A DNA stretch of 64,000 nt. It comes from Symsagittifera roscoffensis. Its lineage: Eukaryota > Xenacoelomorpha > Acoela > Convolutidae. Positions 28,081-38,675 of the stretch are shown here, one piece after another (the stretch's first letter is position 1; every line of letters starts with the position of its first letter). A program made the position numbers and the translations under genes. The stretch lies in assembly GCF_963678635.1 (NCBI RefSeq), contig NC_087062.1, positions 59,871,584-59,935,583 on the forward strand, read 5' to 3'. The notes beneath the pieces are model-generated. The model did not search any database, was not told the origin of the DNA, and saw only the letters and a list, made by a program, of their open reading frames with translations.

Positions 28081-28611
28081 TTAAATCCCGGCTCCTGAAT
28101 TCATCGCGTGTGTTGATTTTTGGCCTCTCCCTCCAAATATGCATGCCTCTTGTGTCAGTAGCTTATGAGTGTTTGCTGTTTGGTCTTTAAGCTCTGACTT
28201 CAGCTCAGCAGTACCGCCTACCTCCTTTTTACATTCTGACAAGTGTTGCCCTACTGAGGAGTCCCCTTTGCGGTGTTCATCGACCATCGTGGCTAAATGT
28301 CGGACTGTCTGGCCGACATAGGTGGAGTTACATCCACTACCTGTGAGCTTGTACACCACTTTGGATCTCAGTTCACGAGCAAAGGGAGTTTTGAGGGATG
28401 GTAAGCATGTTTTCAATTTTCTTGTTGTAAAAATTATTTGCTCCCCGAATATTAGCCGAACCTTTGCAGATAACAGTTGAGATGGGTTGGCTTGATATTG
28501 CACTGTAAAAAGGGGTGGTGAGTCTTTCAACCATTTATCATTTCTCGGTTCTGATGCCTTCACCTCTAAGTTTTTCTTTCCCTCAATGATTTTGTTAAGA
28601 GTTTCAAACAC
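28081..28611 (-). pseudogene. PLE GIY-YIG endonuclease domain (unit 5)
   Basis: 176-residue frame, the most complete nuclease domain: VVYKLTGSGCNSTYVGQT, TMVDEHRKGDSSVGQHLSEC, EACIFGGRGQK. The first cysteine of the C-x2-C pair is glycine (LTGSGC), here and in unit 6. Confidence 0.85.
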
Positions 28612-28644
28612 TACCCTGTCAGACCAAATTTTTGGATTTGATTT

Positions 28645-29388
28645 TCAATCCATTGCTTCCAATTTTTTTCCCAGTGCCTGGTCAAAATCTTCCCATGTTG
28701 AGGTACTTCTGAAAGTTCTATGAACCGTCCCTTCAATAACGTTTCTTTTGTACTGCAAAGGTGCGCAGCTTCTGAATTTTAGAATGATGCCGGTATCAGT
28801 GGGTTTTTGGTACCAAGCACATGTGACCTTTTTTGCTGAATCCACGTTGACATTTAAGTCCAAAAAGGCCAAATTACCGTTACTATCAAATTCTTCTATG
28901 GTGAACTGCAAGTTTGGATGCAACTTATTGGCAGCCTCGAGAACTACCCCAGGATTGCCCTTGACCATTCTAACTCTGTCGTCCACATATCTTAGAAAAA
29001 CTTTAACACCATTCACAGTCCGATCTGCTTCCTGTTGTTTTTTGCAAGTCATGCAATACCATACTGTTTCAGCGATGTCTGCGTATTCGGATTCCGATAT
29101 GTTACCACACCCTAAGTGGTACCAGCACAAACAAGCTTCGCATTCTACCCCTTTTGTCCAATATTTCACCTTTTTCTGACATCTAGGGCACACTTCCTTG
29201 TTACACTCACTTAGCACAATCAATTTTGGAACTTCTTTCTGTAATGCAGGTTCGTATTCTTTGAGCCACAAATTGGCAAATATTACTGCAAGGGAGGCGC
29301 CCGTTGCTAAACCATCTTTTTGTACATACCACAAAGCATTGCATTTAAAGTGTACCTTACTCACTGCCAAGTTCAGTAGTTTTTTCAT
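28645..29388 (-). CDS. PLE reverse transcriptase palm with PHD finger (unit 5)
   Basis: 247-residue frame: motif B DGLATGASLAVIFANLW, complete PHD ligands (EVCPRC, CEACLCWYHLGC, WYCMTC), motif C RYVDDRV, then thumb. An extra cysteine (CLCWYH) sits inside the finger. The N-terminal flank is truncated by the 560-bp deletion. Confidence 0.88.
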   Translation of the reverse strand: MKKLLNLAVSKVHFKCNALWYVQKDGLATGASLAVIFANLWLKEYEPALQKEVPKLIVLSECNKEVCPRCQKKVKYWTKGVECEACLCWYHLGCGNISESEYADIAETVWYCMTCKKQQEADRTVNGVKVFLRYVDDRVRMVKGNPGVVLEAANKLHPNLQFTIEEFDSNGNLAFLDLNVNVDSAKKVTCAWYQKPTDTGIILKFRSCAPLQYKRNVIEGTVHRTFRSTSTWEDFDQALGKKLEAMD

Positions 29389-29404
29389 AGTCTTGCGAGA
29401 TGTT

Positions 29405-29450
29405 TCCGGAGGGGGTCTGTTTCAACATCTTTGTCAGAGGGGGTCTGTTT
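29405..29450 (-). other. Deletion seam with repeated GAAACAGACCCCCTC
   Basis: Minus-strand reading shows GAAACAGACCCCCTC, 20 intervening bases, then the same 15 bases joined to CGGAAACATCTC from 560 bp further on. The same seam occurs at 32482-32525, and a related one at 9153-9180. Confidence 0.75.
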
Positions 29451-29643
29451 CACGTTCTTATCATATCTCTTTGCAGCTGCTTCAATCTCACATGATTTTT
29501 CTCCTGGTATTCTATTTAACTTCAGCTCAGACAAAAAACTATCAATGTCAGCTAGGAAGTGAATTTCATTGAATTTGTCTCGTACCGGATGTTTTGGTTA
29601 AAACTTAAGGCTTCCCGCACCCAAAGCGGCAAAATCACTTCAT

Positions 29644-29949
29644 CTAAAATTCTAACTGACCTTTGAACCAGTTTTTCAATAGTCTATCCTGTCTTTCGGA
29701 AAATTTTTCAAGCTTTCTCTTGTGTCGGCTTATCAGGTTATTGACACTACACCTTGCTTTTCGGTTCAGATAGAATATTACCGAAGGCCACCACTTCTCG
29801 TCTATACCCCTTCTCACTACCTCTCTTGCTTTTACTAGGTTACCCGATGCCTTGGCCCTATCCGCATTTGCCTGACTTATCTCAGATCTCAAGAGTCTCA
29901 GTTGGAAGCTGTGCACCGCTTGATCCGAAAAAACACCGTTATCAGGCAC
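29644..29949 (-). CDS. PLE N-terminal helical domain (unit 5)
   Basis: 101-residue frame, near identical to unit 6, with LNRKARCSVNN in place of LNRQARCSVNN. Confidence 0.75.
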   Translation of the reverse strand: MPDNGVFSDQAVHSFQLRLLRSEISQANADRAKASGNLVKAREVVRRGIDEKWWPSVIFYLNRKARCSVNNLISRHKRKLEKFSERQDRLLKNWFKGQLEF

Positions 29950-31158
29950 GCGAAACCGTAAAAAATCTGGGACATAATAAATCGCGGCTAAAAATTATTA
30001 AATAGTTTCATGTGATATGATACGCTCATAATGGTACGCTTGTAAGAAGAAGGCCCGGTACGGGATTATAGAGACAAGCTGGTCAAGCCGCGATACTACC
30101 CCTCTACCTGGACATCCCCGCCGGAACCTCCACCCTTAAAAAACCAGGATGTAATCGCTTTCATTTTTTTGTTGTTATTTGTTTTTAAAATCCATTTCTC
30201 TACAATCCGTTTTACAATCTATTTTTTCTCTTGTTTTGCGTCTTTTGTACCCTGTTTAGTGAATGTACGTGCCGAAGTACAGGCCGAAGTGGCTACCCAA
30301 AAGAAGAAGGAAACTGGTAAAAGGAACCTCAAGGACCAAGTACTGCACCTCCAAAGATGTCGGAGCCACGGTTCACTTGTACAGAGGTGCAAAGCTAGTC
30401 GTGTAACGTTCGCCCGGAAGTACATATCGACGGGAAAAAAAAGCTAGGTTCTGAAACGACTGGCTAGCGTCTAAACACAGCTCTACATGCTTTTCACCGT
30501 CTTTGCCAAAGCCAGTGGTTTCCTAACATTGGGTCGACAAAAACGTTACTGCCTCTGGCTTCGGTCAAAACACTCAAATTAACTTAATTATATGCAGAAA
30601 TAGTGAGCTCATGGCTGGGTCTCAGTATCCCCAGACCACTAATTCACATGTAGCTTCCTCAGATGTAAAAATACAGAAAGGTAGTTTGTTTTATTCACGA
30701 GTACTCCCTTAATTATGGTTTGATCCCCTAAAACTTCAACAGCAAACGACCTCTTTTTTCCAAAATTTCAATTTGCCCTGATAAGTAATTACTATTCTAT
30801 GTTGCCAAGAGCTCGAAAAAAATTACTTTATAAAATACTGGTTTAGCCTAATTGTTGTGATAAATATAAAAAATTTAAAATGTTATTTCAAACGTTTTCG
30901 CACATTTTGTGCATCATCAGGATTAAAATTTGTTACAATATTTACAAAACGATCAAAGATCTGAAAAACCAAATTTAAACAACTGTACTTACATAATATA
31001 ATTACCTAATCATGAATAACATTTTCCTGTAAATTTCTGAGATTTTTTAGTTTTTTGTTCTTTCATGGTTATAAAATTTCGATTTGGGAATATTTTTGAT
31101 TCTGACATGTCAGTTTTTTATTTTTTAGCCATGTTATACATAGACTATAATTTTAGTG
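29950..31158 (-). other. PLE inter-unit spacer (unit 5)
   Basis: Both-strand-open block (30219-30425), hammerhead-like motif (30890-30922), AT-rich tail; no other gene. Confidence 0.7.
30890..30922 (-). ncRNA. Hammerhead-ribozyme-like motif (unit 5 spacer)
   Basis: Same intact core order as in unit 2. Confidence 0.5.
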
Positions 31159-31689
31159 TTAAATCCCGGCTCCTGAATTCATCGCGTGTGTTGATTTTCG
31201 GCCTCTCCCTCCAAATATGCATGCCTCTTGTGTCAGTAGCTTATGAGTGTTTGCTGTTTGGTCTATAAGCTCTGACTTCAGCTCAGCAGTACCGCCTACC
31301 TCCTTTTTACATTCTGACAAGTGTTGCCCTACTGGGGAGTCCCCTTTGCGGTGTTCATCGACCATCGTGGCTAAATGTCGGACTGTCTGGCCGACATAGG
31401 TGGAGTTACATCCACTACCTGTGAGCTTGTACACCACTTTGGATCTCAGTTCACGAGCAAAGGGAGTTTTGAGGGATGGTAAGCATGTTTTCAATTTTCT
31501 TGTTGTAAAAATTATTTGTTCCCCGAAGATTAGCCGAACCTTTGCGGATAACAGTTGAGATGGGTTGGCTCGATATTGCACTGTAAAAAGGGGTGGTGAG
31601 TCTTTCAACCATTTATTATTTCTCGGTTCTGATGCCTTCACCTCTAAATTTTTCTTTCCCTCAATGATCTTGTAAAGAGTTTCAAACAC
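31159..31689 (-). pseudogene. PLE GIY-YIG endonuclease domain (unit 6)
   Basis: 176-residue frame like unit 5 (VVYKLTGSGCNSTYVGQT; TMVDEHRKGDSPVGQHLSEC). Its start codon overlaps the RT frame end by one base. Confidence 0.85.
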
Positions 31690-32465
31690 TACCCTGTCAG
31701 ACCAAATTTTTGGATTTGATTTTCAATCCATTGCTTCCAATTTTTTCCCAATGCCTGGTCAAAATCTTCCCATGTTGAGGTACTTCTGAAAATTCTATGA
31801 ACCGTCCCTTCAATAACGTTTCTTTTGTACTGCAAAGGTGCGCAGCTTCTGAATTTTAGAATGATGCCGGTATCAGTGGGTTTTTGGTACCAACCACATG
31901 TGACCTTTTTTGCTGAATCCACGTTGACATTTAAGTCCAAAAAGGCCAAATTACCGTTACTATCAAATTCTTCTATGGTGAAATGCAAGTTTGGATGCAA
32001 CTTATTGGCAGCCTCGAGAACTACCCCAGGATCGCCCTTGACCATTCTAACTCTGTCGTCCACATATCTTAGAAAAACTTTAACACCATTCACAGTCCGA
32101 TCTGCTTCCTGTTGTTTTTTGCAAGTCATGCAATACCATACTGTTTCAGCGATGTCTGCGTATTCGGATTCCGATATGTTACCACACCCTAAGTGGTACC
32201 AGTTCAAACAAGCTTCGCATTTTACCCCTTTTGTCCAATATTTCACCTTTTTCTGACATCTAGGGCACACTTCTTCGTTACACTCACTTAGCACAATCAA
32301 TTTTGGAACTTCTTTCTGTAATGCAGGTTCGTATTCTTTGAGCCACAAATTGGCAAATATTACTGCAAGGGAGGCGCCCGTTGCTAAACCATCTTTTTGT
32401 ACATACCACAAAGCATTGCATTTAAAGTGTACCTTACTCACTGCCAAGTTCAGTAGTTTTTTCAT
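31689..32465 (-). CDS. PLE reverse transcriptase palm with PHD finger (unit 6)
   Basis: 258-residue frame with motif B, complete PHD ligands (EVCPRC, CEACLNWYHLGC, WYCMTC), motif C RYVDDRV and a longer C-terminus. Asp-Arg follows YVDD as in unit 5, unlike DIV in units 2-4. Confidence 0.88.
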   Translation of the reverse strand: MKKLLNLAVSKVHFKCNALWYVQKDGLATGASLAVIFANLWLKEYEPALQKEVPKLIVLSECNEEVCPRCQKKVKYWTKGVKCEACLNWYHLGCGNISESEYADIAETVWYCMTCKKQQEADRTVNGVKVFLRYVDDRVRMVKGDPGVVLEAANKLHPNLHFTIEEFDSNGNLAFLDLNVNVDSAKKVTCGWYQKPTDTGIILKFRSCAPLQYKRNVIEGTVHRIFRSTSTWEDFDQALGKNWKQWIENQIQKFGLTG

Positions 32466-32720
32466 AGTCTTGCGAGATGTTTCTGGAGGGGGTCTGTTTC
32501 AACATCTTTGTCAGAGGGGGTCTGTTTCACGTTCTTATCATATCTCTTTGCAGCTGCTTCAATCTCACATGATTTTTCTCCTGGTATTCTATTTAACTTC
32601 AGCTCAGACAAAAAACTATCAATGTCAGCTAGGAAGTGAATTTCATTGAGTTTGTCTCGTACCGGATGTTTTGGTCAAAACTTAAGGCTTCCCGCACCCA
32701 AAGCGGCAAAATCACTTCAT

Positions 32721-33026
32721 CTAAAATTCTAACTGACCTTTGAACCAGTTTTTCAATAGTCTATCCTGTCTTTCGGAAAATTTTTCAAGCTTTCTCTTGT
32801 GTCGGCTTATCAGGTTATTGACACTACACCTTGCTTTTCGGTTCAGATAGAATATTACCGAAGGCCACCACTTCTCGTCTATACCCCTTCTCACTACCTC
32901 TCTTGCTTTTACTAGGTTACCCGATGCCTTGGCCCTATCCGCATTTGCCTGACTTATCTCAGATCTCAAGAGTCTCAGTTGGAAGCTGTGCACCGCTTGA
33001 TCCGAAAAAACACCGTTATCAGGCAC
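32721..33026 (-). CDS. PLE N-terminal helical domain (unit 6)
   Basis: 101-residue frame identical in sequence to unit 5. Confidence 0.75.
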   Translation of the reverse strand: MPDNGVFSDQAVHSFQLRLLRSEISQANADRAKASGNLVKAREVVRRGIDEKWWPSVIFYLNRKARCSVNNLISRHKRKLEKFSERQDRLLKNWFKGQLEF

Positions 33027-33386
33027 GCGAAACCGTAAAAAATCTGGGACATAATAAATCGCGGCTAAAAATTATTAAATAGTTTCATGTGATATGATAC
33101 GCTCATAATGGTACGCTTGTAAGAAGAAGGCCCGGTAGTATTCTAATATTTACAATAGTAATGTTATAATATTTACAAAACGATCAAAGATCTGAAAAAT
33201 CAAATTTAAACAACTGTACTTACATAATATAATTACGTAATCATGATTAACATTTTCCTGTAAATTTCTGAGATTTTTTAGCTTTGTTCTTTCATGGTTA
33301 TAAAATTTCGATTTGGGAAACTGTTTGATTCTGACATGTCAGTTTTTTATTTTTTAGCCATGTTATACATAGACTATAAATTTAGA

Positions 33387-33737
33387 TGTTTATTGAATTC
33401 AACTCTGGACATCTCCAGAAAGCTAAAATTGATAAAATACAGTTTGAGTTCTCCTCCCGAGACCCCTCCGGATTCAGGAATCTGGGGAAATAACGCCCTT
33501 ATTTCTTTTAGGAAGGCTGGACACGTCGTCCCAACACCCTTCCTCGTTCGTGTGAATTGCTCGGTAACGATTGTTGCGGCACAATCGTTACAACTCGGAG
33601 AGGTTCCTGACAATTTCCATTTCTATCTGGCGTTATTTCTTCGTAGTTGTAGGAAATTCCAGGTCAGATGTTCTTTTCTGATCGATAAAAATTTGAATAC
33701 GAAATTGCCTTTTCGTACATTCTGGTCGAATGTCACA
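33387..33737 (-). repeat. Putative 3' LTR of copy B, internally deleted
   Basis: Starts TGTTTATTGAATTC and ends GAATGTCACA like the LTR at 10962-11492, but about 190 bp are missing in the middle (seam near 33652). On the minus strand it follows the polypurine-like TCCGGGGAG and so sits in the 3' LTR position for the element at 33387-53470. Confidence 0.6.
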
Positions 33738-34794
33738 TACTCCCCGGACAACCCGGTCAATGTCCTCATTGAGTCTCGTAGTCTTCATCAATATGGTACA
33801 GTGTCATCGAACAGAATTTACAAAATGCACGAAACCACTCTTATCCACGTCATATCGACTCACTACAGAATATAAATGGCATCATACTACACTATTATAG
33901 CCTTCCAAATTCTTTCACCAATCTGGATTTTCGAGGATATACTTAAGATAAAACATCTTTTTAGACTTCCAATGTCTACGTCCCGATTTAAAATTTTTTC
34001 TCCTAGGCTTAAAAGTGTGGGAACGCAGGACATTCCTGCCAACCCACAAACTAAAACTATCCTACTATGGTTCTTCCCTTCGGAAATTTAGTTGTTACTG
34101 GTCCTGAATATTAAAACCAAGGAACTCTGTGGTTAGAAGGAACAATGAAATAATCTCCCTCTTCAAGAGATTACCCAAGCCTTTCATGTCACCACAAAGT
34201 GATCGGTTGTCCTAGTTGATTAAAAACAATCAAGCAGGCTGCAATATTTTAATATATTCTCAACTCAAGCCTTTCTAAATAAATAGTAATTGTCTCTAAA
34301 ACCACTAACTAAAATCATAATGCAAATTTATAAATGCAACAAACTCTTTAACCTTCAGAACTCAACTAAATGTTTTCTTTTCAGTTTCAATTGCAAATTT
34401 AGTTGCTTTGTTTCTCATGTGAGTTTTTTTGTCACACACCAAACAATTCTGAGTTTTAACATCTTCTCTTTCGTTGCTTCTTTGTTTCTTCCTTTTTTTG
34501 TCGTTTAGAAGTTCTAAAACTTCTAAATTCGTCTAATTTTCTTTCTTTTTGCATCTTGTTTTACGACCATTTGTCAATGTTCCATCTCCTCCTCCTGCGG
34601 CATTGACTCCCCACTTTCCGTCTCTGTGTCTTGCAACACGTCGGTAGCTATTCTGACGCTGTTGGAAGCAGTCCTCTAACACTTCTGCTCTTCTACTCTT
34701 TGTTTACAACAGGGTAGAGGATCAATGTTAGATTCTCTGTTTCGGCAGAAGCTGTTGTGGAGGCACAACTTCACGTTTTTCTCCAAGTCTTCCT
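33738..34794 (-). other. Element 3' non-coding region (duplicate B')
   Basis: Matches 11493-12548; holds the 10-bp ttta gaagtt hairpin and no long minus frame. Plus-strand frames across it are not conserved as protein. Confidence 0.55.
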
Positions 34795-36004
34795 TCAACA
34801 TCTCTTCTTTTCCCTTCCGTAACATTCACTTATTCTAGAAGTTCTCTTCATGGCGGTGGTCACTGCTTTCCGATGAGTTACAAAAGCTCGCTTAAAAGCT
34901 CCTGCTCCAATGTCCAGCTGATACACCCTGTACACCCTGCTGTGTTTCGACACATGTTTCTTGGCATACTCGTACAACAATGCAGTCATGTTGGCTCTAA
35001 ACCATGGCATCAGTCTTTTTCTGGCCCATATCTTTTTCACTTCCATCGGAATGTTCAAGATTTTGCACAATGTCTCAAGAGATCTAAATCTTTTAGACAA
35101 TCCAATTCCTGTAAATGTTCTCTCGTCGGGGTCTCCTGTCTATTGTTCTCCTTTACAAGAGCTTCCAGCCATCGTATCGCCATCATAACTCCCACTATCA
35201 CTATCGTTATGGGCTGTGATGAGTCTGGTAAACCCATGGAGAGCAGCTCTCTACAGTCCCAGATCAACACCAGATTACTACGCCCGGGGTACCACCATGT
35301 TTGTAGCAAGCAATGGCAGGGGAACTCATCATGTGTTGACATGATGCTACTCCAATTACGTTTTCCCAAAGCTTCCAGTAGTGGTTCCGCTTCCATCATC
35401 ACTCGCTGGACTTCATCATTCTCATCTACTGCATTGTAAGCCGTGACTGTTGATCCTTTCTGATTCTGTCTTTCAAAGTCACTGAAGTTCCCACTGGCGT
35501 TTCCCATGAACTTCTTTCCCAGTATCGATTCTAAATCCTCTTTAGTTTTCTCCGGAACTGCTGAGAACATTTTGCACAGTAACTCGTAAGATTTTTCTGA
35601 CATTCTTGCTAGTCTTACGCATTTTGGCACTGAGAAGGCTTGATTCACTATCGTTCTCGTACTTTTCAAATCCATGGAGCTAATGTCGATCCCACCAAAT
35701 ATCGCGCTCCCGACGGTCTGCGATAAGTTTCACTGTGCCGGATGTTCATTTCCGCCTCGATCGCTTCCCTCCACTTTCCTATGTGCTTTTGTTCAGTCTG
35801 CAAAACTCCTGGAAACAGTTCTACACTGATGGCCGTGACCATCTCATGCTTCTGTTCTAGATTCAATAGTGACTCTAAAAAACCAAACATGCTGTAGAAT
35901 TCTAGTGCAGTCACTAGATTCACCTCATTTCCTCCATGGCAATCTGCAATCAGTTCCGTTTCTTTTTTTGCCTTCATCACAATGTTTCCAAACAATATCA
36001 TCAA
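34795..36004 (-). pseudogene. Accessory protein C-terminal region (duplicate B')
   Basis: Three minus frames (35666-36004, 35055-35675, 34795-35100) reproduce the copy A C-terminal protein with shifts. About 70 bases encoding the LAPMCKNRYPVHFVAVDV segment of copy A are missing at 35670, and the same deletion is in copy B. Confidence 0.5.
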
Positions 36005-36103
36005 TTGCTTGTGTTGCTTCTCCAGGGTCTTTATGCAATCCAGGACTCCACAGATGTGACCTTTCAGTCCACAGACTTCTGCCAGACAGCTACCAGGTTT
36101 GAC

Positions 36104-37328
36104 TCAGTCCTCTGGTTCCCAGCCAGGCAACTCTTCCTTGTCTTCTCCAATGCCCTTAGAGGCTGTTGTCATCAAATTATAGATGATGTTCAGGTCACGC
36201 AAGTTACAGTCTGAATTAAATTCCCTCTGCAGATCTTGTGTCGCTCGTAATATCGAATCGGCATTGGGACTCGGACACCATGATGATTTCATTAGTTCCC
36301 ACACTACCATCAAACTCGTTCTCAGCAGTTCGTGTGAGAATCCCAATCCAAACTCTACTCGGTTGTCCGATTTTGGCACTGATTGTGCAGTAAACTTTTC
36401 CTCCAAGACTAGCAATCCTTGACATCCAGAATTTTAGCAACACTGCTTGCTCGTAATCAAAGAAGCAATCGCGTATGTCTTCATTTAGGAAAGGGTTGTA
36501 CGCTATCCCTATGACTCCGGATACGTAACTGTATGATTTCATCTTGATTGGTCCACAGTATTCACTGGATTTCGGCAGTGCTCCCATAGATTCTTTCGAG
36601 AGCCTCAGCTCCTTGTTTGAGAACCTCTTTATTTTGTCGAATTTGTTCATCGGTTCTAGTTCCTCGGGTTCTTTCATGTTCACTCGCATTGGTTTGCTCT
36701 GATATATGTCCGAAAGTGCTAGCAAGAGCAAGGCTTTCGCTCGCTCATCGTCTTCCCTTAGCATCTTGACGCAAGTGCTCAATGCTGGCACTGAAATTTG
36801 TTCTATCATAAATCGAACGAAACAGAGAGCGTCTCTCCGCTTCGCGCACGCTACTGCTGATCTTTCTTGGGTCATCATATCTCTCACACTCGTCATTAAG
36901 AACACCTTCTCCTCTTTCGATCTTTTTCTTTCTTCCGAATCATATTCCCCGCGAGTCAGTCCAATCATGCACCAAGCGAACCTCAGCTGTAGCTCTGTTC
37001 TCATGTAAAATCTTGCTATCAGAGGGTGTATCTTATAACCTTTTATGGCACTTTTGTCTTCCAGAGCCATTAAGCGTCCTCTGGCCGAATTTCTGATTTC
37101 TAACATCTCCATGTATCCACCGGCGGCTTCATCAATCGATACAGTTTTTGACACTGTCAGTCGGTTATATTCCACTGGGACTAGATGTCCTACGACGCTT
37201 CCCTTTTCGTGATTCATGGGAGACGGTTTAAAGTCTTTAATCGTACTCTCTCCAAATTGGCTGAGTATCTCCATTTCTAACGTCGCTCCAGTCAAAGTGC
37301 GGTCACTCCTCTTGATTTTGTAACCGGT
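36104..37328 (-). pseudogene. Accessory protein central region (duplicate B', truncated)
   Basis: Element-derived part of a 415-residue frame (36216-37463) whose first 40 or so codons come from the palindrome. It starts at YKIKRSDRTLTGA and lacks the N-terminal third. The 49-residue segment of copy A is deleted (GYKIHPLIARF). The shifted continuation at 36104-36415 ends in the shared TGA. Confidence 0.5.
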
Positions 37329-37745
37329 AGTGAGTCGATATGACGTGGATAAGAGTGGTTTCGTGCATTTTGTAAATTCCGTTCGATGACACTGTACCAT
37401 ATTGATGAAGACTACGAGACTCAATGAGGACATTGACCGGGTTGTCCGGGGAGTATGTGACATTCGACCAGAATGTACGAAAAGGCAATTTCGTATTCAA
37501 ATTTTTATCGACCAGAAAAGAACATCTGACCTGGAAATTCCAGGTCAGATGTTCTTTTCTGATCGATAAAAATTTGAATACGAAATTGCCTTTTCGTACA
37601 TTCTGGTCGAATGTCACATACTCCCCGGACAACCCGGTCAATGTCCTCATTGAGTCTCGTAGTCTTCATCAATATGGTACAGTGTCATCGAACAGAATTT
37701 ACAAAATGCACGAAACCACTCTTATCCACGTCATATCGACTCACT
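37329..37745. repeat. Near-perfect palindrome, 208-bp arms, one-base centre
   Basis: Arms 37329-37536 and 37538-37745 are reverse complements with only a few mismatches; the centre reads ctggaa-a-ttccag. Each arm contains about 80 bp of LTR edge plus about 130 bp of element 3' end. It lies exactly at the seam between the two direct copies of the 3.68-kb duplication. Confidence 0.95.
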
Positions 37746-38675
37746 ACAGAATATAAATGGCATCATACTACACTATTATAGCCTTCCAAATTCTTTCACC
37801 AATCTGGATTTTCGAGGATATACTTAAGATAAAACATCTTTTTAGACTTCCAATGTCTACGTCCCGATTTAAAATTTTTTCTCCTAGGCTTAAAAGTGTG
37901 GGAACGCAGGAAATTCCTGCCAACCCACAAACTAAAACTATCCTACTATGGTTCTTCCCTTCGGAAATTTAGTTGTTACTGGTCCTGAATATTAAAACCA
38001 AGGAACTCTGTGGTTAGAAGGAACAATGAAATAATCTCCCTCTTCAAGAGATTACCCAAGCCTTTCATGTCACCACAAAGTGATCAGTTGTCCTAGTTGA
38101 TTAAAAACAATCAAGCAGGCTGCAATATTTTAATATATTCTCAACTCAAGCCTTTCTAAATAAATAGTAATTGTCTCTAAAACCACTAACTAAAATCATA
38201 ATGCAAATTTATAAATGCAACAAACTCTTTAACCTTCAGAACTCAACTAAATGTTTTCTTTTCAGTTTCAATTGCAAACTTAGTTGCTTTGTTTCTCATG
38301 TGAGTTTTTTTGTCACACACCAAACAATTCTGAGTTTTAACATCTTCTCTTTCGTTGCTTCTTTGTTTCTTCCTTTTTTTGTCGTTTAGAAGTTCTAAAA
38401 CTTCTAAATTCGTCTAATTTTCTTTCTTTTTGCATCTTGTTTTACGACCATTTGTCAATGTTCCATCTCCTCCTCCTGCGGCATTGACTCCCCACTTTCC
38501 GTCTCTGTGTCTTGCAACACGTCGGTAGCTATTCTGACGCTGATGGAAGCAGTCCTCTAACACTTCTGCTCTTCTACTCTTTGTTTACAACAGGGTAGAG
38601 GATCAATGTTAGATTCTCTGTTTCGGCAGAAACTGTTGTGGAGGCACAACTTCACGTTTTTCTCCAAGTCTTCCT
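37746..38675 (-). other. Element 3' non-coding region (copy B)
   Basis: Near-identical to 33865-34794; pyrimidine-rich on the plus strand, with the 10-bp hairpin. No gene. Confidence 0.55.

Larger units (their letters stand above)
28081..31158 (-). mobile_element. Penelope-like element unit 5 (560-bp RT deletion)
   Basis: Unit with N-terminal domain (29644-29949), RT/PHD (28645-29388) and GIY-YIG (28081-28611), but with about 560 bp of RT fingers and motif A removed at 29410-29440. Unit 6 has the same deletion, so the two derive from one deleted master or from each other. Confidence 0.9.
31159..33386 (-). mobile_element. Penelope-like element unit 6 (same RT deletion, shortened spacer)
   Basis: Last unit of the second array. 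GIY-YIG 31159-31689, RT/PHD 31689-32465, N-terminal domain 32721-33026. Its spacer lost most of its length at about 33137 (the both-strand-open block and hammerhead motif are gone), then continues with the AT-rich tail to 33386, where an LTR starts. Confidence 0.88.
33652..37328 (-). repeat. 3.68-kb direct duplication of element 3' region (second copy at 37534-41213)
   Basis: Sequence from ggaaattccaggtcag on is repeated at 37534 with about 99% identity, offset 3881 bp. It covers the LTR edge, 3' non-coding region and accessory C-terminal coding region, ending at taaccggt where an inverted segment begins. Confidence 0.85.

Noticed and set aside
33294-33875. 193-residue plus-strand frame across the LTR
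   Set aside because: It spans PLE spacer, LTR and element 3' end, so it is a chance frame crossing element boundaries; the other LTR copies do not keep it.
36216-37463. Complete 415-residue gene with its own start
   Set aside because: Its first 40 or so codons lie in the palindrome and are the reverse complement of 3'-end DNA. Only the remainder is element protein.
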